A stretch of DNA of 64,000 nucleotides from Thalassolituus sp034111725 (GCF_034111725.1 NZ_JAWUWR010000003.1:1-64000), one strand, 5' to 3'. Shown: positions 44,666 to 53,924, counted from the stretch's first letter. The notes: generated from the sequence alone by a model not told the origin. A program made the numbers and translations.

Positions 44666-45593
44666 TCGACAGCACCTCTTGTATTCGTTTGAACATGCTA
44701 GGAATGTCATCCTCGGGCCGATAGACATCTTGTACGACTTTCACCTGGGTTAAGCCTTCAAAGCGATCACTGCCTGCCAAATCATCCAGTAAATCTTCTT
44801 GCAAACGCTCAGCATCGTCACTCGAGCTATGCGGCATCAGAATAATGAAGTTATCCGAATTCAAACGATAGCAAGTGTCGTATTTCCGCAGGCAACGCTT
44901 TAATTTTTTGCCAAAGAAGCTTAAACGCTGTTCGTAATCTTCGGCTTTTAATGTATGCCAGCGCGGCGGAATGGCGACCCCAACCAAAATCAATTCACTA
45001 CTTTGGCGATCAGCGCGTGTCATTTCTTTATTCAAATCCAACTTTAGCTGATATTCGTTGTACACCTGAGTCACTGGGTCTGTATTAATAATTTCAATCA
45101 AACCGCGATTGTTACGTTCATTCAACATGGCGTACATCACCGCAAAGAGATAGCAGGCGCCATAGGTAAACAAAATTTGTAACCGCAAGAAGCTATCGTA
45201 TTCTTGTACGATCAGTAGTAACAAAGCAGTGCTGTATACCAAGGCTACATAAGTAGCGACATGAAATGGGAATAAAAAGTAAATATACCCCGGCACAAAG
45301 TAGATCCAATGAGTGGCTTGATCGCTTTGCTGCATCCCGAATAAAGTGAATAGACATAACAAAAACACCAAAGCCCACTCAGGGTAGGGTGACGCACGTT
45401 TATGACCACGCATCAGCAGATACACTGCGTAAAGCAAGAGCAATACTGAAAAGCCAGCGGCGACCGCGGCATACACGTTGGTCGACTCGATCAAATCCAG
45501 TACAGCAATAACGCTCAAACCGAGCGCCGCAAATAAGCAGTACAGAACCTTAACCTGCAGAACGACTAAGGTATGAAATTGTGCTTTTTCCAT
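44655..45593 (-). CDS. membrane protein with degenerate GGDEF domain (first of pair)
   Basis: 312 residues: about six transmembrane helices to residue 157, then a GGDEF fold with TDPVTQVYNEYQL, the I-site RKYD at 236-239 and NSDNF at 245-249 where GGDEF should be. It has the same plan as the gene it overlaps by 11 bases, although the two are well diverged. Probably a c-di-GMP receptor or a partner that pairs with the second protein. No EAL or PilZ domain is present. The pair is divergent from proA. Confidence 0.82.
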   Translation of the reverse strand: MEKAQFHTLVVLQVKVLYCLFAALGLSVIAVLDLIESTNVYAAVAAGFSVLLLLYAVYLLMRGHKRASPYPEWALVFLLCLFTLFGMQQSDQATHWIYFVPGYIYFLFPFHVATYVALVYSTALLLLIVQEYDSFLRLQILFTYGACYLFAVMYAMLNERNNRGLIEIINTDPVTQVYNEYQLKLDLNKEMTRADRQSSELILVGVAIPPRWHTLKAEDYEQRLSFFGKKLKRCLRKYDTCYRLNSDNFIILMPHSSSDDAERLQEDLLDDLAGSDRFEGLTQVKVVQDVYRPEDDIPSMFKRIQEVLSNVQ

Positions 45594-45710
45594 AAATCAG
45601 GGAATCCAGAGCATTTCAGCGGTCATTCAATACGACCATCGCTTAACAGTGTAGTAGTTCGTGTATACTAGCGCACTTTATGACAGACCGACGCTTCAGG
45701 TATTCACACA

Positions 45711-46967
45711 ATGAACGTTCTCGATTACATGCAAACACTGGGTAACCAAGCACGCGTAGCTTCACGAGCCATCGCCCGTGCGAGTACCCAAGATAAAAAT
45801 GCCGCCCTAGTGGCCATTGCCACCGCCATCAGCGAACACCGTGATGCGCTAAAAGCAGCCAATGCATTAGATATGACGCGAGGCCAAGAAAACGGCCTAG
45901 ATCCAGCTTTGCTCGACCGTCTCGAACTCACTGACGGCCGCATCGACGGCATGTTAGAAGGCCTACAACAAGTGGCCACATTAGCCGATCCGGTGGGTGA
46001 AATTACCGACCTTAAATATCGCCCAAGCGGCATTCAAGTCGGCAAGATGCGGGTGCCTTTAGGCGTTATCGGCATTATCTATGAAAGTCGCCCAAACGTG
46101 ACGATTGAAGCGGCCAGTCTATGTTTAAAATCAGGTAACGCTGCAATTTTGCGTGGAGGCTCTGAAGCCATTGAGTCAAACCAAGCATTAGCGGCCTGTA
46201 TCCGTACAGGCCTAGCTGCAGCAGGTTTACCCGCCGAGACAGTACAAGTGGTCGAAACCACTGACCGTGAAGCCGTTGGCGCACTCATTACTATGCCTGA
46301 GTTTGTCGATGTGATCGTACCACGCGGCGGCAAAGGCCTAATCGAGCGTATTAGTCGTGATGCTAAAGTTGCCGTTATTAAGCACCTCGACGGTATTTGC
46401 CATGTCTACATTGACGAATTCGCCGATAAAACCAAGGCGATTAACATCGCGATCAATTCCAAGACGCATCGCTATGGCACCTGCAACACCATGGAAACCT
46501 TATTGGTTCATGCCTCGCGTGCAGCAGACATACTGCCCGAGCTAGCGGAAGCTTACGCTAATATCGGCGTTGAACTACGCGGTTGCGAACGTACCCGCGA
46601 ACTGTTAGTCGATATCAACGAGGCCACAGCGGAAGATTGGGATACCGAATATCTAGCGCCAATTTTGTCGATTCGTATCGTCGATACGCTTGATGACGCT
46701 ATTGAGCACATCAATCGCCACGGTTCGCACCATACCGACAGCATCATCAGTGAGAACTACACCTTATCGCGTCGTTTTATCAATGAAGTGGATTCTAGTT
46801 CAGTGATGATTAATGCCTCAACGCGCTTCGCCGATGGCTTTGAATACGGTTTAGGTGCTGAAATCGGCATTTCGACGGATAAAATTCACGCCCGCGGCCC
46901 TGTTGGCCTTGAAGGTTTAACGTCGCAAAAATACGTAGTGCTGGGTAACGGTGAAATCCGTCAGTAA
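45711..46967 (+). CDS. proA: glutamate-5-semialdehyde dehydrogenase (gamma-glutamyl phosphate reductase)
   Basis: Second step of proline synthesis, after ProB. The 418 residues carry the NADPH-binding block RVPLGVIGIIYESRPNV, the catalytic Cys in YGTCNTMETLL, and the C-terminal FADGFEYGLGAEIGIST. proB lies elsewhere (26568-27707), as in pseudomonads. It overlaps nadD by 17 bases and heads the nadD-rsfS-rlmH-mrdA operon. A TATACT at 45664-45669 is a possible -10. Confidence 0.96.
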   Translation: MNVLDYMQTLGNQARVASRAIARASTQDKNAALVAIATAISEHRDALKAANALDMTRGQENGLDPALLDRLELTDGRIDGMLEGLQQVATLADPVGEITDLKYRPSGIQVGKMRVPLGVIGIIYESRPNVTIEAASLCLKSGNAAILRGGSEAIESNQALAACIRTGLAAAGLPAETVQVVETTDREAVGALITMPEFVDVIVPRGGKGLIERISRDAKVAVIKHLDGICHVYIDEFADKTKAINIAINSKTHRYGTCNTMETLLVHASRAADILPELAEAYANIGVELRGCERTRELLVDINEATAEDWDTEYLAPILSIRIVDTLDDAIEHINRHGSHHTDSIISENYTLSRRFINEVDSSSVMINASTRFADGFEYGLGAEIGISTDKIHARGPVGLEGLTSQKYVVLGNGEIRQ

Positions 46968-47595
46968 CCCTAAGTCTCTAGCGATACTGGGCGGGACATT
47001 CGATCCCGTTCATATCGGACATCTGCGTATTGCCTTGCAGTTACGCCAACTCGGTTTTGCGGCCGTATGGCTTATGCCCAATTCCACGCCGCCGCATCGA
47101 CCACAGCCGCAAGCGACAGCGGAACAGCGTTTGGCAATGCTGACACTAGCCACTCAGGAGCTCGACGGCATTGATGTCTGTGATATTGAACTGCAACGAG
47201 AATCTCCTAGTTACAGCGCCGAAACACTCACTCTGCTACGTCAACGTTATGCCGATTGTGCCATTACGTGGGTGATGGGAACGGATGCATGGAATGGCTT
47301 CGATCAGTGGCAAAAACCAGAGGTAGTACTGGAATGCGCAAATGTATTGGTCATTAGCCGCCCAGGAGACGAAATAAAAACCACGGGTTGGCAACATCAG
47401 CAAGCAGTGGTTCGACGGGCTGAGAGCCGCGATTTACTTGACTCTCACCACGGTTCGATTGCCTTTCAGGCGTGGCCAGAACTCGATATATCCGCATCCG
47501 ACTTGCGTCGGGCTATCAAGCAGGGCGACAATGTCACCTTTCTAACGCCGGACGCGGTATTGGAATACATAAATCAACATAAACTCTATCGATAG
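46951..47595 (+). CDS. nadD: nicotinate-nucleotide adenylyltransferase
   Basis: Forms deamido-NAD, the substrate of NadE at 5683-7305. The nucleotidyltransferase motif is GGTFDPVHIGHLR, and the C-terminal ISASDLR corresponds to ISSTxxR. The start is a GTG at 46951 inside proA. The length is 214 residues. Confidence 0.95.
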   Translation: MKSVSNPKSLAILGGTFDPVHIGHLRIALQLRQLGFAAVWLMPNSTPPHRPQPQATAEQRLAMLTLATQELDGIDVCDIELQRESPSYSAETLTLLRQRYADCAITWVMGTDAWNGFDQWQKPEVVLECANVLVISRPGDEIKTTGWQHQQAVVRRAESRDLLDSHHGSIAFQAWPELDISASDLRRAIKQGDNVTFLTPDAVLEYINQHKLYR

Positions 47596-47601
47596 AAATG
47601 C

Positions 47602-47952
47602 ATGCAAATTGAGCAAATAAAATCGTTGGTGATCGAAGCGCTGGAAGACATGAAAGCGCAAAATATCACCGTGCTGGACGTCCGCGGACGCACCTCAGTC
47701 ACTGATTGGATGGTCATCGCCAATGGTACGTCCAACCGTCACGTTGGGGCTGTTGCCTCGAATGTAGAAGAAAAAGCTAAGCATGCGGGTTTACGCCCAA
47801 ATGGTATGGAAGGCCGCGCCGCGGCAGATTGGGTTCTTATCGACCTAATTGATGTGGTTGTTCATGTTATGACAGAGCAAGCACGCCACTTCTACGATTT
47901 GGAACGCCTTTGGGGCGAACCAAAAGCTGAAGCAGGAAAGCGCGACGCATGA
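47602..47952 (+). CDS. rsfS: ribosome silencing factor RsfS
   Basis: Binds L14 and blocks subunit joining in starved cells (DUF143/RsfS family). 116 residues with DVRGRTSVTDWMVIANGTS, WVLIDLIDVVVHVM and RHFYDLERLWG. It overlaps rlmH by 4 bases. Confidence 0.96.
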   Translation: MQIEQIKSLVIEALEDMKAQNITVLDVRGRTSVTDWMVIANGTSNRHVGAVASNVEEKAKHAGLRPNGMEGRAAADWVLIDLIDVVVHVMTEQARHFYDLERLWGEPKAEAGKRDA

Positions 47953-48416
47953 AGCTACGTCTGCTCGCGGTCGGCACTAAAATGCCGGCCTGGGTAGAAC
48001 AAGGCTATGCAGAATACGCTAAACGCCTACCGGCTGACTGTGCATTGGAATTAGTTGAGATTGCTCCTGGCCATCGCGCTAAAAACACCAGTAAAGAAAA
48101 AGCCATGCAGCAAGAAGCTGAAGCACTCATCAAGGCCATTCGCCCATCGGATCATGTGGTTGCGCTCGCTGTTGAAGGGAAACCTTGGACAACGCCCCAA
48201 CTCGCGTCCGAATTGGAAAACTGGCGCATGCAAGGCGGTGATGTTGCTTTGTTGATTGGCGGCCCAGACGGCATGACCGATGAGATCATGCGCTTAGCAA
48301 AACAGCGCTGGTCACTCTCAAATCTTACCCTGCCGCATCCCTTGGTGCGGGTTCTGCTTGCCGAACAATTGTATCGAGCATGGACCATATTGCAGGGTCA
48401 TCCTTACCATAAGTGA
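47949..48416 (+). CDS. rlmH: 23S rRNA pseudouridine-1915 N3-methyltransferase
   Basis: SPOUT methyltransferase acting on the pseudouridine at 1915 that RluD (3676-4638) makes. 155 residues with VALAVEGKPW, LLIGGPDGM (SAM pocket) and LTLPHPLVRVLLAEQLYRAW. Ends 9 bases before mrdA. Confidence 0.97.
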   Translation: MKLRLLAVGTKMPAWVEQGYAEYAKRLPADCALELVEIAPGHRAKNTSKEKAMQQEAEALIKAIRPSDHVVALAVEGKPWTTPQLASELENWRMQGGDVALLIGGPDGMTDEIMRLAKQRWSLSNLTLPHPLVRVLLAEQLYRAWTILQGHPYHK

Positions 48417-48425
48417 GGTTCGGAT

Positions 48426-50279
48426 ATGTGGGAGCACTCGTTCAGGGATAAGACAGCAGAACGACGTCTGTTCCGCGCGCGCGCCATCACTTTAGGTCTG
48501 TTTATCTTTATCATGCTGTGCGGCTTAGCTTGGCGCATGTCGTACCTGCAGATCGAACTGCACGAAAAATACAAAAACCTTTCAGAAAACAATCGCGTTC
48601 AATTACGGCCTCTCGCACCGAATCGAGGTCTTATCTACGATCGTAATGGCGTGTTGTTAGCAGAAAACATCCCATCGTACAGCCTCACCCTTGTTGCCGA
48701 ACGCGTAAAGGATCTGGATAAAACCTTAATATTCCTAAACGATCTGATTGAAATATCCGAACGCGACCGCGAACAATTCGATAAGCGGCTAAAATTTCGT
48801 CGTCGCCCTTTTGAACCTGTCGTCTTGCGCTATCGCCTTAGCGAAGAAGAAATTGCCAAGGTACTGGTGAATCGTTTTTATCTACCGGGCGTCGATGTAG
48901 AAGCACAACTCGTACGTCACTATCCCAATGGCAATGCCTTTGCCCACGTACTTGGATACGTCGGACGTATCAACGAAAAGGACCAAGCTCTACTCGATAC
49001 AGATACCGAAGTTAAGCGCCGCTACAGTGCCACTCAGTACATTGGTAAAACTGGTATTGAACGCCGCTATGAAGAAGATCTGCATGGCGAAGTGGGCTAT
49101 CAAAAAGTCGAAACCAATGCACGCGGACGAATCCTGAGTGTCATCGAGCAGCAAGATCCGATCCCGGGTAAAGATCTAACACTGCATCTAGATGCCCGTT
49201 TGCAAAAGCTGGCGGAAAACGAAATGACTGGACGGCGAGGAGCCGTTGTTGCTATCGAGGTCGCCACTGGAGGCATCGTCGCGCTTTATAGCAATCCTGC
49301 CTTCGACCCCAATTCCTTCGTCACTGGTATCTCTCACAAAGATTACTCTGATTTGCGCGATGATCCTGATCAGCCACTATTTGATCGAGCAACCCGAGGA
49401 CAATATCCACCGGCCTCGACGCTCAAACCTTTTATTGGTTTAGCCGCACTAAATGCCGGAACAACCAATTGGACGAATAGTATTCGCGACCAAGGTTGGT
49501 ACAAGCTCGATAACGATGAACGTTTATATCGCGACTGGAAAAGAGGTGGCCATGGTCGAGTCGATCTTGAAAGGGCCGTAGTGGAATCATGTGATACCTA
49601 CTTCTATGACGTGGCAGTGCGTACTGGAATCGACGGGATCACACCCTTTCTTGCTCAATTTGGTTTTGGTCGCGATATGACTCTAGACGTTATCTCTGCC
49701 CTCCCCGGATTGCTGCCAGATCGAGACTGGAAGAAAGCGCATAGACGCGGTTCTTGGTATGCCGGCGATACAGTTAACCTAGGCATTGGTCAAGGCTTTA
49801 TGTTAACCACACCTCTGCAACTAGCGACTGCCACAGCGGTTCTCGCAAACCGTGGTAAGTGGCAAATACCACGACTAATTTATGCGCATAACGAAGTCGA
49901 AGACGTTATTGAACACGGTGATATTCCCGACATTCAATTACGCAGCCCTGACAACTGGAATCGCATGTTCAATGCCATGGCTAATGTCGTTTCAGGACAG
50001 CACGGTACGGCACGACGCTTGCTCAGCAATATGCAATTTCCGATGGCAGCAAAGACAGGCACAGCACAGGTGGTTGGAATTAAGCAGGATGAAGAATACG
50101 ATTCCGACGCTTTACGCGAACGTTTGCGCGACCACGCTCTGTTCATTGCCTTTGCACCGGTAGACAATCCGCAAATTGCTATTGCGGTGATCGTTGAGAA
50201 TGGCGAATCCGCAGGTAAAACTGCAGGGCCAGTTGCACAAATTATTATTAACGAATATCTGGGAGGCGCGGAGGGTTAA
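48426..50279 (+). CDS. mrdA: penicillin-binding protein 2 (elongasome transpeptidase)
   Basis: Cross-links peptidoglycan during rod elongation. The cytoplasmic stub is followed by one membrane helix (about 20-38), the PBP dimerisation domain, and a transpeptidase domain with STLK (in YPPASTLKPF), SCD (in ESCDTYFYD) and KTG (in AAKTGTAQVV). The length is 617 residues. It overlaps rodA by one base (TAATG), so enzyme and partner are coupled. Confidence 0.96.
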   Translation: MWEHSFRDKTAERRLFRARAITLGLFIFIMLCGLAWRMSYLQIELHEKYKNLSENNRVQLRPLAPNRGLIYDRNGVLLAENIPSYSLTLVAERVKDLDKTLIFLNDLIEISERDREQFDKRLKFRRRPFEPVVLRYRLSEEEIAKVLVNRFYLPGVDVEAQLVRHYPNGNAFAHVLGYVGRINEKDQALLDTDTEVKRRYSATQYIGKTGIERRYEEDLHGEVGYQKVETNARGRILSVIEQQDPIPGKDLTLHLDARLQKLAENEMTGRRGAVVAIEVATGGIVALYSNPAFDPNSFVTGISHKDYSDLRDDPDQPLFDRATRGQYPPASTLKPFIGLAALNAGTTNWTNSIRDQGWYKLDNDERLYRDWKRGGHGRVDLERAVVESCDTYFYDVAVRTGIDGITPFLAQFGFGRDMTLDVISALPGLLPDRDWKKAHRRGSWYAGDTVNLGIGQGFMLTTPLQLATATAVLANRGKWQIPRLIYAHNEVEDVIEHGDIPDIQLRSPDNWNRMFNAMANVVSGQHGTARRLLSNMQFPMAAKTGTAQVVGIKQDEEYDSDALRERLRDHALFIAFAPVDNPQIAIAVIVENGESAGKTAGPVAQIIINEYLGGAEG

Positions 50280-51424
50280 TGGCAAGTGTTGATTTTAGCC
50301 GCACGGTATCAACCCCTGCGCATCACCATACCTTCGATAGAAGTGGTGTTTTTTACAAACGCCTACACATTGATCTGTTTCTATTTTTACTCATCATAGC
50401 TCTATGTGCCGTCGGCTTACTGATACTTTACAGCGGCAGTGGTCAGGATATGGAAATGGTTAAACGCCAAGCCTTGCATTTTAGTATTGGTATCGGCTTG
50501 ATGTTATTTACGGCGCAAATACCACCAAGAGTCTACCAATTATTGGCACCTTGGGCCTACGTTGCCGGCGTATTAGCATTAATCGGCGTACTCGTCATGG
50601 GCGTAGGAGCAAAAGGCGCACAACGTTGGTTAGAGCTGCCGGGGTTACCCCGCTTTCAGCCATCAGAACTGGTTAAGTTAGCACTGCCACTTACTGTTGC
50701 TTGGTTTATGGCTAAGCGCCCTGTTCCGCCGCGATTTATCGATTTGTTCTCGGCCTTAATCATTGTCATAGTGCCAACGGTTCTGATTTTACGGCAGCCC
50801 GATTTAGGTACTTCGATTTTAATCAGTGCCTCAGGCCTATTGGTACTATTTTTTGCCGGCATGTCGTGGAGGTTGATCATTAGCATGATCACGTTGGTAG
50901 CTGCCAGTGCACCTGCAATGTGGTTTTTTGTGATGCATGATTACCAAAAACAGCGTGTACTCACCTTTCTCAATCCAGAGAGCGATCCTCTTGGCACCGG
51001 TTGGAATATCATTCAATCAAAAACGGCCATTGGCTCAGGTGGCATTCATGGTAAGGGCTATTTACTCGGAACTCAGTCACAATTAGAGTTTTTGCCTGAA
51101 AGCCACACCGATTTTATTATTGCCGTACTCGCAGAGGAATTAGGCCTAATTGGTGTCATGCTGTTACTGGTGCTCTATTTCCTAATCATTATGCGTTGCC
51201 TATATTTATCCACCCAGTGTGAAACCCTTTTTGGGCGTTTGCTGTCTGGTAGTATAGCCGTGACATTTTTTATTTACGTTTTCGTAAATATCGGCATGGT
51301 GAGCGGTATTTTACCAATCGTGGGTGTACCTCTACCGTTAGTTAGTTACGGCGGTACCTCGGTGGTAAGCTTATTGCTCGCGTTTGGTCTCATTATGTCG
51401 ATGTATACTCATCGCCAAGATTAA
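50279..51424 (+). CDS. rodA: peptidoglycan polymerase RodA
   Basis: SEDS-family glycosyltransferase working with PBP2 in the elongasome. About ten transmembrane helices; SEDS blocks GAKGAQRWLELPG, QPSELVKLALPL, RQPDLGTS and the large-loop GTQSQLEFLPESHTDFI. The length is 381 residues. mltB begins 14 bases after it. Confidence 0.96.
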   Translation: MASVDFSRTVSTPAHHHTFDRSGVFYKRLHIDLFLFLLIIALCAVGLLILYSGSGQDMEMVKRQALHFSIGIGLMLFTAQIPPRVYQLLAPWAYVAGVLALIGVLVMGVGAKGAQRWLELPGLPRFQPSELVKLALPLTVAWFMAKRPVPPRFIDLFSALIIVIVPTVLILRQPDLGTSILISASGLLVLFFAGMSWRLIISMITLVAASAPAMWFFVMHDYQKQRVLTFLNPESDPLGTGWNIIQSKTAIGSGGIHGKGYLLGTQSQLEFLPESHTDFIIAVLAEELGLIGVMLLLVLYFLIIMRCLYLSTQCETLFGRLLSGSIAVTFFIYVFVNIGMVSGILPIVGVPLPLVSYGGTSVVSLLLAFGLIMSMYTHRQD

Positions 51425-51437
51425 TAGGATGTATTTT

Positions 51438-52400
51438 ATGCGGATTCACCGAATTGCCCTTACATTGTCGCTGTTAGGTTTGGCTAGCGCTGCAACCGCT
51501 GGTTATGACACTCATCCTCGTTTTGCCGAGTTTGCAGCCGAGTTGCAAAGTGAATATAAAATCCCTGAAGCCGAAACACGTGCTTGGCTACAAAATGCAG
51601 AAAAAATGCAGTCAGTTCTCGATGCAATTCAGCGCCCTGCAGAAAAGGTTTTAGAGTGGGATAAATACCAAGATATTTTCCTAACAAAAAAACGTATTGA
51701 ATCCGGCAAGGTATTTATGGAAACCCATAAAGTCTTGCTAGAAAAAGCCGAAAAAGAATACGGTGTTCCAAAAGAAATTATTACCGCCATTATCGGTGTT
51801 GAAACATTTTACGGCACACGACAAGGCACTTATCGCGTGCTCGACTCGCTATCTACATTAGCCTTCGATTACCCAGATCGCCCGCTATTTTGGCGTGAAC
51901 TAAAAGCCTTTTTTGCACTCTCTGAAAAAGAAAAGCTCGATCCCGCAGTGATCAAAGGTTCCTATGCTGGCGCCATGGGCTACGGACAATTCATTCCTAC
52001 CAGCTATTTAGAATATGCCGTCGATGGCGACAATGATGGTAAACGTGATTTATGGGCTAACCCCGCGGATGCCATCTTTAGCGTTGCTAACTACTTTAAT
52101 CGTCATGGCTGGATAACCGGAGACCCCGTAGCACAACGTGTAAAAGTAACTGGCGATGCGTACGAGCCAATTGTGAACGCTACACGTAAACCAGAAATGA
52201 CCGCCGGCAGCATCAAAGCTCTAGGTGTGACGCCATCGATGAAAATTGCCGATGACAAACCCGCTACCTTAGTATATTTATTAGGTAAAGAAGGCCCAGA
52301 ATACTGGCTAGGTGAATTCAACTTTTACGTTATTACTCGTTACAACCATAGCCGCATGTACGCAATGGCCGTTTATCAATTGAGTGAGAACTTTAAGTGA
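51438..52400 (+). CDS. mltB: lytic murein transglycosylase B
   Basis: Cleaves glycan strands to anhydro-muropeptides. A signal peptide ends near ATAG with no lipobox cysteine, so this version is probably soluble in the periplasm and not a lipoprotein like E. coli MltB. The catalytic Glu is in IIGVETFYGTRQG; GAMGYGQFIPTSY follows. 320 residues from the ATG at 51438. It overlaps rlpA by 4 bases. Confidence 0.93.
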   Translation: MRIHRIALTLSLLGLASAATAGYDTHPRFAEFAAELQSEYKIPEAETRAWLQNAEKMQSVLDAIQRPAEKVLEWDKYQDIFLTKKRIESGKVFMETHKVLLEKAEKEYGVPKEIITAIIGVETFYGTRQGTYRVLDSLSTLAFDYPDRPLFWRELKAFFALSEKEKLDPAVIKGSYAGAMGYGQFIPTSYLEYAVDGDNDGKRDLWANPADAIFSVANYFNRHGWITGDPVAQRVKVTGDAYEPIVNATRKPEMTAGSIKALGVTPSMKIADDKPATLVYLLGKEGPEYWLGEFNFYVITRYNHSRMYAMAVYQLSENFK

Positions 52401-53167
52401 TACGACTGCTCGTACTCTTGTGCGCCATGAGTTATTTGAGCGGTTGTGCGACATCGCGCTATCAGCATAAGGATGATTTTACACCTCAGCCGATTACTGA
52501 TATCGAAGCCCTAAAAGAACCCACGCCAGTTGCAGAACCGCGCAGCACAATGGGCAACCCCGCTAAGTACAAAGTGCGTGGCAAAGAATACAGCGTGATG
52601 AAGGATGCCACTGATTACCACGATAGCGGTACAGCTTCGTGGTATGGCATGAAGTTTCACGGACATCAAACCTCAAATGGCGAGATTTTTGATGTCTATA
52701 AATTTTCTGCCGCCCATAAAACTTTACCGCTTCCCTGTTATGTAAAAGTAACCCGAGAAGATAATGGTAAATCAGTTGTTGTGCGCGTTAACGACCGAGG
52801 TCCTTTTCATGAGGATCGTATTATCGACTTATCTTATGCCGCCGCCGTTAAACTCGGTATGCACAAACAAGGGACAGTCAAGGTACGTATTGACGTCATT
52901 CAAGCACCGCTAAGTGGTAGCGTGCGCTGGATACAAGTTAGTGCATTAAGCGATGCCAATGCCGCTGAAAAGCAACGTCAGGAATTAGAAAATCTAGTCG
53001 ATAAACGCTGGCCAGTTACCATTACCTCAAGAGAAAGTGGTAATCGCATGATACATCGCGTACGTATTGGTCCAATTGCCGAAGGAGCCGATTTAGACGC
53101 GGTATTGGATACGTTAAAAACGGCTAATATCCAACAACCCTTGTTATTGGCCCGCCATCAACTGTAA
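52397..53167 (+). CDS. rlpA: septal ring lytic transglycosylase RlpA
   Basis: Lipoprotein that degrades stem-less (denuded) glycan at division sites in Pseudomonas. GTG start at 52397 overlapping the mltB stop; lipobox LSGC; double-psi beta-barrel with GTASWYGMKFHG, SNGEIFDVYKFSAAHKTLP and VRVNDRGPFH, which carry the catalytic Asp and His; and a C-terminal SPOR domain (about 175-256) for septal targeting. The length is 256 residues. Confidence 0.94.
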   Translation: MIRLLVLLCAMSYLSGCATSRYQHKDDFTPQPITDIEALKEPTPVAEPRSTMGNPAKYKVRGKEYSVMKDATDYHDSGTASWYGMKFHGHQTSNGEIFDVYKFSAAHKTLPLPCYVKVTREDNGKSVVVRVNDRGPFHEDRIIDLSYAAAVKLGMHKQGTVKVRIDVIQAPLSGSVRWIQVSALSDANAAEKQRQELENLVDKRWPVTITSRESGNRMIHRVRIGPIAEGADLDAVLDTLKTANIQQPLLLARHQL

Positions 53168-53183
53168 AGATACTGCTCAATAG

Positions 53184-53213
53184 AAAAAGGGCCTAAGTCA
53201 AAACGACTGGCCC
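53184..53213 (-). terminator. terminator of the CcoM-like gene
   Basis: On the minus strand GGGCC + AGTC pair with GACT + GGCCC around a GTTTT-type loop and are followed by TTTTTC. It lies 49 bases past the small gene, in the gap that also ends rlpA. Confidence 0.75.
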
Positions 53214-53262
53214 AAATGTCTAGCATTCAAAGATACCTTTATTTAGCTTAAGCTATGGACGA

Positions 53263-53382
53263 TTACTCACCCGTACCATGCTTAGAAATATCGTTTTTAA
53301 TGGCCAAGTAAAAGCCAACAAAAAATAAACACGTTAAACCCACAATTGCTAATCCAGCAAATACGACCTCATCCATAAACAT
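53263..53382 (-). CDS. 39-residue single-helix membrane protein, CcoM-like
   Basis: A short gene easily missed. From the ATG at 53382 (GAGGTG six bases upstream) it encodes MFMDEVVFAGLAIVG and then a hydrophobic helix ending FYLAIKNDISKHG. Size and pattern resemble CcoM, the small assembly/stability subunit of cbb3 cytochrome c oxidase in Pseudomonas stutzeri; this is from memory, not a search. Support comes from context: a perfect FNR/ANR box centred 85 bases upstream with a properly spaced -10, a second box 51 bases further, and a terminator after it. cbb3 oxidase genes are a classic ANR target. Confidence 0.7.
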   Translation of the reverse strand: MFMDEVVFAGLAIVGLTCLFFVGFYLAIKNDISKHGTGE

Positions 53383-53433
53383 AGTCATCACCTCATTTTG
53401 AACATCGACGACGTTGCTCGTCTTTATGCTCAT

Positions 53434-53474
53434 ACTTTAGCAATTCAAACTATGCTTCTATTGATCTATATCAA
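53434..53474 (-). promoter_or_regulatory. FNR/ANR-dependent promoter of the CcoM-like gene
   Basis: TTGATCTATATCAA at 53461-53474 is a perfect FNR/ANR site (TTGAT-N4-ATCAA). On the minus strand it is followed after 21 bases by TAAAGT (53434-53439), a 4-of-6 match to the -10, the spacing of class II FNR-activated promoters. Confidence 0.78.
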
Positions 53475-53511
53475 ACCCTACCTGTGCAAAGAATAGCCAC
53501 CCCTAGCACAC

Positions 53512-53525
53512 TTGATGCAAATCAA
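53512..53525. promoter_or_regulatory. second perfect FNR/ANR box
   Basis: TTGATGCAAATCAA also fits TTGAT-N4-ATCAA exactly. It is centred 51 bases (about five helical turns) upstream of the first box in the same intergenic region. Confidence 0.75.
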
Positions 53526-53624
53526 TTTTTATAACAATAGCGACGTAACCTTATCGTAAGCAAAGGCGGAAATATGCGCTAATACAGGACATCAATAAAA
53601 TCCTATGCCCAATATCTATGCAAA

Positions 53625-53924
53625 TCAGGCACTGACAACTTGGCCGCGATAAATACGCTGAGACTTCTGGGTGCGCTCGACATCATCGAGCAAACGCTGA
53701 CTACCGCGATACACACGTACCGATGGTATGTGTTCTGGTGGCTCTTGGGTGGGTAAAAAGGACTCGACTAAGCGCAATAGCTCAATACTCACGCCACTAC
53801 GCACTAATTCACGCAAATCGTACTCAAGTGAGACAGAATCGAAATGAATTTCACAGCCTTGTTCATCTTTCGCTAGACGCTTAATTTGTCGTAACAACGC
53901 AATACTATGGCGATTGAATTCCAC
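53625..53924 (-). CDS. hypothetical protein downstream of the glycosyltransferase
   Basis: 99 residues from a GTG at 53924, chosen because GGAGG stands six bases upstream; the open frame to 54092 extends into the glycosyltransferase gene and is not needed. Charged, with no signal peptide or membrane helix. An N-terminal helical stretch (EFNRHSIALLRQIKRLAKDE) is followed by a mixed region. No family recognised. It starts 43 bases after the glycosyltransferase and is probably co-transcribed with it. Confidence 0.65.
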   Translation of the reverse strand: MEFNRHSIALLRQIKRLAKDEQGCEIHFDSVSLEYDLRELVRSGVSIELLRLVESFLPTQEPPEHIPSVRVYRGSQRLLDDVERTQKSQRIYRGQVVSA

